Origin: Bradyrhizobium sp. sBnM-33
GTDB taxonomy: Bacteria; Pseudomonadota; Alphaproteobacteria; Rhizobiales; Xanthobacteraceae
Length of the DNA stretch: 64,000 nucleotides
Assembly: GCF_032917945.1 (NCBI RefSeq)
Contig: NZ_CP136624.1
Span: forward strand, 8,975,001-9,039,000
Direction: 5' to 3'
Both the position numbers and the translations under genes were made by a program. A model generated the notes under the pieces. That model ran no database searches and was not told the origin of the DNA. It saw only the letters and a program-made list of their open reading frames with translations. How positions within the stretch are numbered: position 1 is the stretch's first letter; every line of letters begins with the position of its first letter. Below, one piece after another: positions 56,352 through 64,000 of this stretch.

Positions 56352-56785
56352 TGGCGTTGCCAAAACAAGCCGCCGAGATCATCGCGCGGCTCGACCTCAA
56401 GCCGCATCCCGAAGGCGGGCATTATCGCGAGACGTTTCGCGATGAAAGCGTGGACACCGCCGGGCGCTCGCGATCGACCGCGATCTATTTCTTGCTGGCG
56501 CGCGGCGAACGCTCGCATTGGCATCGCATCGATGCAGTCGAGATTTGGCATTATTACGCGGGCGCGGCGCTGATGCTGCAGATCGCCGATGACGACGGCC
56601 GGCGCAGCGTCAAACTTGGGCCCGATCTCGCTGGCGGCGATGTTCCGCAAGCCATTGTGCCTCCGCACGCCTGGCAATCCGCTGAAAGCACCGGCGACTG
56701 GACGCTGGTCGGATGCACCGTCGCCCCCGGATTCGACTTTGCGAAGTTTGAGCTGGCAAAACCGGACTGGTTCCCCGCACGGTGA
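56351..56785 (+). CDS. Cupin-like protein (DUF985)
   Basis: 144 aa. HPEGGHYRETFRDESVDTAGRSRSTAIYFLLARGERSHWHRIDAVEIWHYYAGAALMLQIAD (about 17-80) is the DUF985 cupin pattern with HxH and Glu/His metal candidates, then PPHAWQSAESTGDWTLVGCTVAPGFDFAKFELA. Its metal-binding or enzymatic role is unknown. Its start overlaps the gloB stop, so they are cotranscribed. Confidence 0.9.
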   Translation: MALPKQAAEIIARLDLKPHPEGGHYRETFRDESVDTAGRSRSTAIYFLLARGERSHWHRIDAVEIWHYYAGAALMLQIADDDGRRSVKLGPDLAGGDVPQAIVPPHAWQSAESTGDWTLVGCTVAPGFDFAKFELAKPDWFPAR

Positions 56786-56958
56786 GGTACCGGGATCGCG
56801 CGCGAACAGCCACGCTGCCTCCCCGAACAAGCAACCGCAGGAACGCTGGCCGGGCGACGAGGTTGGTAGCGAAAGCCGCTCGCGGGCAAGCCGCGGCCCG
56901 ATCCGGTATCTCGGCATGCCAGGGAACGGGCGCCCACGCTGCGCGCCGTCCCTCTTGC

Positions 56959-57417
56959 ATGACGGAAGCCGCTCCGATGATTATTCGATTCCTGGCGATT
57001 ATTCTCACCGGGCTTGCTGTCATCGCTCCGGCTGCGCATTTGTTCGAACTGCGCCACAAGATGCAGATGTCGGAGCAGGACTACTTCGTGGTCCAGCGCA
57101 CCTATGTCGGCTGGTGGGTGGTCGGCCTGTTCTTGCCGGCGTCGTTGATTGCCAATCTGGCTCTCGCGGTTGAAGTCAGAGGTGACCAATTGGCATTTTG
57201 GCTTGCCCTGACCGCAATCGCTCTCATCGTTGTCAATCTGGCAATTTTCCTGATCTGGACCAACCCGGTCAACGTCGCCACCAACAATTGGACTGTGAAA
57301 CCCAAGGATTGGCAAACCTCGCGCCGGCACTGGGAATATTCCCACGCCGTTAATGCGGGCGTGACCTTGCTGGCGTTTTGTGCCGCGACACTTGCTTCCT
57401 TGCGTGTGCAAGCGTGA
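56959..57417 (+). CDS. DUF1772-like membrane protein
   Basis: 152 aa from ATG 56959 (MTEAAPMIIRFLAIILTGLA); an in-frame alternative at MIIRFLA (56977) would give 146 aa. About four hydrophobic segments. The pattern HLFELRHKMQMSEQDYFVVQRTYVGWWVVGLFLPASLIANLALAV and IWTNPVNVATNNWTVKPKDWQTSRRHWEYSHAVNAGVTLLAF agrees with DUF1772. Unknown role. It converges with the EamA gene after 19 bp. Confidence 0.75.
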   Translation: MTEAAPMIIRFLAIILTGLAVIAPAAHLFELRHKMQMSEQDYFVVQRTYVGWWVVGLFLPASLIANLALAVEVRGDQLAFWLALTAIALIVVNLAIFLIWTNPVNVATNNWTVKPKDWQTSRRHWEYSHAVNAGVTLLAFCAATLASLRVQA

Positions 57418-57436
57418 CAGGCTGGGCACCGAGATC

Positions 57437-58303
57437 CTACTTCTTCCACACCATGTCCTTCGCCGCGATCAGGCCGCCGCCGGCGATCAGGATCGCGGCA
57501 ATGGCGATCGTGGCGGTCGGCTGCGCGAAACCGGCGAGGATCAGAAACAAGGTCGATAGGAGCGGCGTCGCGTAGGACGCCGCTCCGAGCACGCGGATAT
57601 CGCCACGCTTCATACCGATATCCCAGACGAAGAACGCAGCACCGACAGGGCCGACGCCAAGCGCCACGATGGCAAGCCACTGCCCGATCGTTTCCGGCCA
57701 CACCGTAATCTCCACCATGCCATGGACGAGCGCAGCCAGCAGCGCGGTGGCGAGGCAAAAGCCGGCCACCGCATCGGTCGGCACCGCCTTGAGCTTCCGC
57801 GACATCACCGAATAGGCGGCCCACACAAAGGCGGCGACGAAGGCCGCAGCCAGTCCTGGGATCTGGCCTGGCGCAAAGCTGCTGGTATTGCCGGCAAACA
57901 GCAGCACGGTGCCAGCAAGCCCGAGCAACGCACCGATGATGTGATGTGGCGCCAGCCGCTCGCCCGGCAGCAGTGACGAGAACAGCACGATCAGGAGCGG
58001 CCAGAGATAGTTCAGCAAGCCGGCTTCGGCCGGCGGCGCAAAGCGCAACGCGAGGAAGTACAGCGCGTGATAGCCGAACAATCCGCCGACGCCGACGACC
58101 CAGGCGACCGGTGGCTGCTTCAAGGCGCCAAAGGCGGCGGGCCTGAACAGGAAACTTGCGAAAGCGACCAGGGCGCCGATCGCAAACGTCATGGCGGCGA
58201 GTTGGAATGCGGGGACTTTTCCAGTCGCAACCGTCAGCACGGACAGCAGCGACCACATCAGGATCGCGGTCAGTCCGATCAGTGTGGCGGAACGGGGAGT
58301 CAT
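57437..58303 (-). CDS. DMT superfamily (EamA/RhaT-like) transporter
   Basis: 288 aa, start MTPRSATLIGLTAILMWSLLSVL at 58303; the longer frame lies in the repeat and is not used. Ten hydrophobic segments in two EamA repeats: RFAPPAEAGLLNYLWPLLIVLFSSLLPGERLAPHHIIGALLGLAGTVLL (about 84-132), AAFVAAFVWAAYSVMSRKL, and GAASYATPLLSTLFLILAGFAQPT. Substrate unknown; possibly an amino acid or aromatic exporter. A palindromic repeat stands upstream. Confidence 0.85.
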   Translation of the reverse strand: MTPRSATLIGLTAILMWSLLSVLTVATGKVPAFQLAAMTFAIGALVAFASFLFRPAAFGALKQPPVAWVVGVGGLFGYHALYFLALRFAPPAEAGLLNYLWPLLIVLFSSLLPGERLAPHHIIGALLGLAGTVLLFAGNTSSFAPGQIPGLAAAFVAAFVWAAYSVMSRKLKAVPTDAVAGFCLATALLAALVHGMVEITVWPETIGQWLAIVALGVGPVGAAFFVWDIGMKRGDIRVLGAASYATPLLSTLFLILAGFAQPTATIAIAAILIAGGGLIAAKDMVWKK

Positions 58304-58307
58304 GGGT

Positions 58308-58500
58308 CTCGTCATTGCGAGCGAAGCAAAGCAATCCATCTTTCTCGCCTGTATAGCCAAGATGGATTGCTTCCGCCTTCGCGTTAAAACGCTTCGGCGG
58401 ACTCCTAACCCTGCGAAGCTTGCGCGGCAAGCGGAGAAGGGCCGTCGCTATCGCTCACTTGCGCAAACGCTTCGCGTTTGTCGCAGGCAATGGCAAGAAA
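58308..58500. repeat. Intergenic repeat GTCATTGCGAGCGAAGC class
   Basis: CTCGTCATTGCGAGCGAAGCAAAGCAATCCATC and the inverted GATGGATTGCTTCCGCCTTCGCGTT flank a short loop (58312-58388), then further inverted GCGAAGCTTGCG and CGCAAACGCTTCGCG to about 58475. It separates the EamA start from the phaB stop. No coding role. Confidence 0.65.
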
Positions 58501-58503
58501 ACA

Positions 58504-59229
58504 TCACACCATGTATTGGCCGCCGTTGATCGTCATGGTCGAGCCGGTGATGCCGCTGGCCTCGTCGGCAGCCAGGAACACCACCGCGCGGGCAATCTCT
58601 TCGGGCTCGCCGAGACGGTTGATCGGGATCAGTGGCAGAATGCTCTTCTCAAGCACGTCCTTCGGCACCGCCTGCACCATCTCGGTGTTGATGTAGCCGG
58701 GGCAGATCGCATTCACAGTGACGCCGCCCTTGGCATTCTCCAACGCCAGCGCCTTGGTGAAGCCGATGTCGCCGGCCTTAGCGGCGGAATAGTTGACCTG
58801 GCCGAACTGTCCCTTCTGGCCGTTGATCGAGGAGATGTTGATGATGCGGCCGAATTTGCGGGCGCGCATGCCCTCGATCACCGGGCGCGTCATGTTGAAC
58901 AGCGAGCCGAGATTGGTGTTGATCACCGCGTTCCACTGATCGAGCGTCATCTTGTGGAAGGCGCCGTCTTTGGTGATGCCGGCATTGTTGACCAGCACGT
59001 CGATCGGTCCGAGATCGGCCTCGACCTTCTTGACACCTTCGGCGCAAGCATCGAAGGAGCTGACGTCCCATTTGTAGACGGGAATGCCGGTCTCGGATTT
59101 GAACTTCTCGGCGGCAGCATCATTGCCGGCGTAACTCGCCGCGACCTTGTAGCCCGCAGCTTTCAGCGCCTTGCTGATCGCAGCGCCAATTCCCCTCGTG
59201 CCCCCCGTAACCAATGCAACACGTGCCAT
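58504..59229 (-). CDS. phaB: Acetoacetyl-CoA reductase
   Basis: 241 aa, start MARVALVTGGTRGIGAAI at 59229 with AAGGAGG upstream; the longer frame to 59361 crosses the terminator. SDR fold: TGGTRGIG (8-15), NNAGITKDGAFHKM, catalytic NYSAAKAGDIGF (Tyr-x3-Lys) and MTINGGQYMV at the C-terminus. It reduces acetoacetyl-CoA to (R)-3-hydroxybutyryl-CoA with NADPH, second step of polyhydroxybutyrate synthesis. Next to phaA on the same strand but separated by a terminator-like hairpin. Confidence 0.95.
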   Translation of the reverse strand: MARVALVTGGTRGIGAAISKALKAAGYKVAASYAGNDAAAEKFKSETGIPVYKWDVSSFDACAEGVKKVEADLGPIDVLVNNAGITKDGAFHKMTLDQWNAVINTNLGSLFNMTRPVIEGMRARKFGRIINISSINGQKGQFGQVNYSAAKAGDIGFTKALALENAKGGVTVNAICPGYINTEMVQAVPKDVLEKSILPLIPINRLGEPEEIARAVVFLAADEASGITGSTMTINGGQYMV

Positions 59230-59337
59230 GTCGTAGTCCTCCTTGGTGGTCTTCTTTCTATGCCGGAATTGTCCCGGTCTTTTGACGAAGCTGAGCCTTT
59301 GGCTTGAAGCGTTGTTGAAAACGCTTGCGGAGACGAA

Positions 59338-59362
59338 AATGCCCGGCGCGAGACCGGGCATT
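59338..59362 (-). terminator. Rho-independent-type terminator after phaA
   Basis: Hairpin AATGCCCGG-7 nt-CCGGGCATT (9-bp stem); on the minus strand it is followed by TTTTCG. It lies 73 bp beyond the phaA stop and 108 bp before the phaB start, so phaB may need its own promoter or read-through. Confidence 0.6.
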
Positions 59363-59434
59363 TCATCTTTACCAATTCGAGCCGCGGTTGCGAGATGATC
59401 TTTTCATCATTCAACCGATCACTCTGCCTTTAGT

Positions 59435-60931
<1,497 letters not shown>

Positions 60932-61531
60932 ATGGCAAAGTCAGAACAACCTACGACGATCAAGAAGTACGCCAATCGGCGGCTCTATAATACCGGCACC
61001 AGCACCTATGTGACGCTCGAGGATCTCGCTGCGATGGTGAAGGAAGGCGAGGATTTTCTCGTCTACGACGCCAAGACCGGCGATGACATTACCCGCCAGG
61101 TGCTGGCGCAGATCATCTTCGAACAGGAAAACAAGGCGGGACAAAATCTGTTGCCCACTACTTTCCTGCGGCAGTTGATCCGCTTCTACGGCGACAGCAT
61201 GCAGTTGGTGGTGCCGAAATATCTGGAGCAGTCGATCGATACGCTGACGCGCGAGCAGGAAAAATTCCGCAAGCAGCTCACCAACACCTTCAGCGGCACA
61301 CCGTTCGCGCCGCTTGAGGAGCATGTCCGCCGCAACATGGAATTGTTTCAGCAGACGTTCTCGATGTTCAAGCCGTTCGTGCCGCCGCGCGCCGGATCGA
61401 CCTCGCCCGAGCCTGAGAAGGTGCCGGAGCCGTCGACCGACGGAGACAACATCGACGATCTTCGCCGCCAGATGAAGGACATGCAGGAACGCCTCGAGCG
61501 CATGTCGAAAGAGCCGAAGAAGGAAGAGTGA
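60932..61531 (+). CDS. phaR: Polyhydroxyalkanoate synthesis repressor PhaR
   Basis: 199 aa, start MAKSEQPTTIKKYANRRLYNT at 60932; ATG 60920 would give MCELMAKS. N-terminal DNA-binding region IKKYANRRLYNTGTSTYVTLEDLAAMVKEGEDFLVYDAKTGDDITRQVLAQIIFEQE (about 9-66), the PHB-accumulation domain, then TTFLRQLIRFYGDSMQLVVPKYLEQS and a C-terminal coiled region LRRQMKDMQERLERMSKEPKKEE. PhaR senses polyhydroxybutyrate and represses phasin and its own gene; in rhizobia it also affects carbon flow. Confidence 0.94.
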   Translation: MAKSEQPTTIKKYANRRLYNTGTSTYVTLEDLAAMVKEGEDFLVYDAKTGDDITRQVLAQIIFEQENKAGQNLLPTTFLRQLIRFYGDSMQLVVPKYLEQSIDTLTREQEKFRKQLTNTFSGTPFAPLEEHVRRNMELFQQTFSMFKPFVPPRAGSTSPEPEKVPEPSTDGDNIDDLRRQMKDMQERLERMSKEPKKEE

Positions 61532-61544
61532 GACTTCAAGTCTC

Positions 61545-61668
61545 GTAGCCCGGATGCAGCCAACAGGTCGCGCGAATGCACGCCCGATGACAGGCTCCGC
61601 GAAATCCGACACTCTCGCGCAAATTGCCTGAGCTTCCCCGGATTGCGCTTCGCTCCATCCGGGCTACG
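61545..61668. repeat. Palindromic repeat TAGCCCGGATGCAGC class with the 40-bp module
   Basis: Outer ends TAGCCCGGATGCAGC (61546) and GCTCCATCCGGGCTAC (ending near 61667) are inverted. The 40-bp module at 61559-61598 (GCCAACAGGTCGCGC at its left end) matches 54597-54636 at 38 of 40 positions. It lies between phaR and the GGDEF-EAL gene. Confidence 0.8.
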
Positions 61669-61674
61669 GCTGAG

Positions 61675-63366
61675 CTAACCCGCCGCCGGCAGTGCCGCAT
61701 CTCCCGCCACGCTCCACGGCCGCTGCGGCGATGCCAGCCCGATCAGGCGGCCCTGGATGTAATCGCAGCCCCATTCGCGCAGCATCACGGCGGCTTCCTC
61801 GTCCTGCACCCATTCCGCCACCGTCTTGATCTGGAGGCGGTTGGCGAGATCGATCAGCGTATGCACGAAGGCGCGATCGTCGGCGGAGCGCGCGATGTTC
61901 TGCACGAAGGCACCATCGATCTTTACGATGTCGACGCCAAGCTTGCGCAAGTTGCGGAACGAGGTGTAGCCGGCGCCAAAATCGTCGATCGCGATCTGGC
62001 TGCCGAAATTCTTCAGTCGTGTGATAAAGCCCTTGATATCGTCGATGTCCTGGATCGCAACCGTTTCGGTGATCTCGACGATCAGCCGCTCGCCGGCACC
62101 GGGATGTGCCTGCATCAGCGATTCGATTCCGGTCCACCAATCCGGGTCCATAGTGGTGTCGGGCGAGATGTTGAGGCTGAGCCGCACGTTCGGCGACGCC
62201 GCAAGTTCGGCGACCGCGAGTTCGAGCACGCGATGATCGACCAGCCGGATCAGACCCAATCGCTCGGCGACCGGAACGATATCGGGCGCCAGCAGCGCCT
62301 GCCCGTCCGCCTGCTCCATCCGCACCAGGCATTCGTAGAATGCCGGCTGCCGCGAGCGCGCTTCGACTACGGGCTCGAAGGCGGTGACGATCCGCCGCTC
62401 GTTCAATGCAGTGACGATCTCGTCGGTGACGCGGATGTTGACGCGGCGCTGGGCGTCGCGCTCGACGTTCGGCTTCCACAGCGAGAACGATCCGGCGCGG
62501 CGGCGCTTGGCGTCATCAAGCGTCTCCTGGGCGCGGTTGACGGCCTCATCGGCATTGCGGGCGTAACGGGGGATGCTGATCGCACCGATCGAGGCAGTCA
62601 CCGAGACGGGACCAGATTTAGTCGGGATTATCTCGTCGCGGATCCCTGCCAGGAAGCGCTCAGCCGCGATATTGGCGTCGTCGACGGTGCAGTTCCTCAA
62701 GATCAACCCGAACTTGTTGCCGGAGAACCGCCCGAGCACGTCGCCGCCGCGCAGCTTGGCGCGGATGCGCTTTCCGATTTCGGCAATCACAGCGTCCGCG
62801 ACGTCGAAGCCGAACGCGTCGTTGACCCGCGCCAAATGATCGATGCCAATCAGCATGAAGGCGCAGGTCGACCGGAGACGCATGGCTTCCTCGATCGCTT
62901 CCGCCAGTGAGGCGATGAGATGCGTGCGATTGAGTTCACCGGTCAACGGATCGTGCATCGAGAGCTTCAGCAATTGCTCGTCGCGGGCACGGCGCTCATT
63001 GTTGATGCGGACAATGCCTTGTGCGCGCACCGGCTTGCCGTCGGGTCCTGCAAACCAGCAACCGGTTTCCTCGATCCAAAGTACCGGTGCGGAGCTTGAG
63101 GCTCGCACGCCATATTCGATCCGATAGGCGACACCTTCGTCGCCCCGCGGCGGTGGCGATTGAATGAGGGCATCCGTCCGGATCGAACGGGAGGGCTCGA
63201 TCAGCCTGGCGAACCCGGCGCCACTCGCCAGTGCTTCCGCTGGAATGTCGGTGAAAACCGCGCCGGCGTTGTCGCTCCAGGCGATGGTGTCCGCTATCAG
63301 GTCCCAAACGAAAGCCGCCTGGCCTAGCGAGGCGAGAATGCTGGAGGCTTCCGGGACAGGGGGCAT
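61675..63366 (-). CDS. Degenerate GGDEF-EAL domain protein
   Basis: 563 aa. N-terminal PAS-like part (about 1-120). GGDEF-like domain (about 130-300): MHDPLTGELNRTHLIASL, but the catalytic loop reads GRFSGNKFGLIL, not GGDEF, so cyclase activity is unlikely. EAL-like domain (about 310-550): FYECLVRME (ECL instead of EAL), SLNISPDT, EITETVAIQDID, AIDDFGAGYTSF, VDIVKIDGAFV, and VAEWVQDEEAAVM keep most phosphodiesterase residues. It may be a c-di-GMP phosphodiesterase or a receptor with both domains degenerate. Confidence 0.9.
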   Translation of the reverse strand: MPPVPEASSILASLGQAAFVWDLIADTIAWSDNAGAVFTDIPAEALASGAGFARLIEPSRSIRTDALIQSPPPRGDEGVAYRIEYGVRASSSAPVLWIEETGCWFAGPDGKPVRAQGIVRINNERRARDEQLLKLSMHDPLTGELNRTHLIASLAEAIEEAMRLRSTCAFMLIGIDHLARVNDAFGFDVADAVIAEIGKRIRAKLRGGDVLGRFSGNKFGLILRNCTVDDANIAAERFLAGIRDEIIPTKSGPVSVTASIGAISIPRYARNADEAVNRAQETLDDAKRRRAGSFSLWKPNVERDAQRRVNIRVTDEIVTALNERRIVTAFEPVVEARSRQPAFYECLVRMEQADGQALLAPDIVPVAERLGLIRLVDHRVLELAVAELAASPNVRLSLNISPDTTMDPDWWTGIESLMQAHPGAGERLIVEITETVAIQDIDDIKGFITRLKNFGSQIAIDDFGAGYTSFRNLRKLGVDIVKIDGAFVQNIARSADDRAFVHTLIDLANRLQIKTVAEWVQDEEAAVMLREWGCDYIQGRLIGLASPQRPWSVAGDAALPAAG

Positions 63367-63599
63367 CAGATCGCCTCGATTCGGGACACCACCGGGTGAT
63401 TCCCAATTGCCTTGAGGATAGTGGCTGTTTCTAACGAGAGGCTAGGCAAAGTTGATAAATAAACCGGAAACCATGTTTCACGGACTTTCCGAATCAGCCG
63501 GGAACGAAGCGGAAGGGAGCGGCATAGGCCTTGCGAAGTCAGATCGCAGTGGGGCGTAACGTCCCAAAACGTGACAGTTTTAGCCGGTTGCGGTGTGCG

Positions 63600-63887
63600 A
63601 TGCTGGATATCGATCGATCAGACGAAATTTTGGACGGCGAGTTCGTCAACCTCGACGAGCCGGTCTGCGTCGAGCTGGTGCCGGTCACCCAGTCCGTGCA
63701 CTGGTCACAGCGAGCGGCGATGCCGCGGCCCGATCCGACCTTCCTCGCACAGTTGATCGCGGCCGCCGATCAGATACCGCAAACCCGAGGCCTGAGGCGA
63801 GCCTCGTTGGCGGATGCGCAGACGGCCTATGGTGCCAGCCTGATCCGGTGCCGCAATACCGGCTTCCGGACACAGCAAACCATCTAG
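63600..63887 (+). CDS. Small conserved-type protein, unknown function
   Basis: 95 aa from ATG 63600 (MLDIDRSDEILDGEFVNLDEPVCVELVPV); a longer frame from 63531 is less likely. The N-terminus is acidic, then MPRPDPTFLAQLIAAADQIPQTRGLRRASLADAQTAYGA has a helical look and a final Arg-rich tail. No known motif. It lies 230 bp from the divergent GGDEF-EAL gene. Confidence 0.55.
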   Translation: MLDIDRSDEILDGEFVNLDEPVCVELVPVTQSVHWSQRAAMPRPDPTFLAQLIAAADQIPQTRGLRRASLADAQTAYGASLIRCRNTGFRTQQTI

Positions 63888-63888
63888 A

Positions 63889-64000
63889 TCAGCGCTGGGG
63901 CGTGTCAGGCTTATCCGGCGATCGCGGAGAGCCCGAGCCCGGCTGCAGTCCCGGCGACGGAATCTCGGGCGAAGCGGCTTCTGGTGCAGGTCCTTCCGGC
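63889..64000 (-). CDS. Proline-rich C-terminal fragment, partial
   Basis: The minus strand is open from the right edge to a TGA at 63889, reading EGPAPEAASPEIPSPGLQPG and then SGSPRSPDKPDTPQR. This is low-complexity Pro/Ser sequence, typical of a disordered tail. Start and identity are outside the window. Confidence 0.4.
   Translation of the reverse strand, partial: PEGPAPEAASPEIPSPGLQPGSGSPRSPDKPDTPQR

Overview
The window is a GC-rich stretch of alphaproteobacterial chromosome. Gene content and order point to the Bradyrhizobium/Nitrobacteraceae group: cobT-cobS, aroK-aroB beside a CBS-domain hemolysin-family gene, secA - PpiC-type isomerase - argJ - mutT, lysC-ptsP-prfA-prmC-DUF4167, and phaB/phaA/phaR. 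Many short palindromic intergenic repeats sit between genes, and several starts are GTG or TTG. The genus is inferred from this pattern; no search was run. I saw no rRNA, tRNA or CRISPR array.

Region by region. 0-4.8 kb: truncated OYE-type oxidoreductase, phytase-like exported protein, cobT and cobS (aerobic cobaltochelatase subunits). 5.0-8.1 kb: DedA membrane protein, then two divergent citrate-synthase-family genes, one with an N-terminal DNA-binding domain; their intergenic region carries operator-like palindromes. 8.2-13.9 kb: J-domain protein, BolA, a P-loop kinase-like protein, an exported protein, a CNNM/CBS protein, aroB-aroK and a conserved 48-aa ORF. 14-19.2 kb: TetR/SnoaL-like divergent pair with two palindromes, xerD, accA, an L,D-transpeptidase lipoprotein. 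19.2-27.3 kb: a five-component HAAT-type (urea/amide/branched-chain) ABC transporter with an amidase, a second binding protein that lacks a signal peptide, and a divergent MarR regulator; this looks like an amide uptake and hydrolysis unit. 27.5-33.5 kb: secA, PpiC-type isomerase, argJ, mutT.

33.6-41.5 kb is accessory. It holds an IS5-type transposase fragment, a complete IS110-family transposase with a long structured non-coding flank, a LuxR-type regulator facing small DUF1127-like ORFs and a DUF6647-like HExxH protein, a Tat-exported metallo-beta-lactamase-fold protein, a frameshifted GFA-family gene and a phosphotransferase. A 33-bp near-identical direct repeat lies at both edges; the right copy is inside the 3' end of a methyltransferase gene.

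41.5-64 kb returns to core genes: methyltransferase, ComF, glutaredoxin, nitrilase-type hydrolase, DUF1178, EamA transporter, ubiG, PH-domain protein, lysC, ptsP, prfA-prmC, a 490-bp structured leader before a DUF4167 gene, methyltransferase, gloB, cupin, DUF1772-like protein, EamA transporter, phaB, phaA, divergent phaR (polyhydroxybutyrate synthesis and its regulator), and a degenerate GGDEF-EAL protein. A 40-bp module is shared by two different classes of palindromic repeat at 16.1, 54.6 and 61.6 kb.
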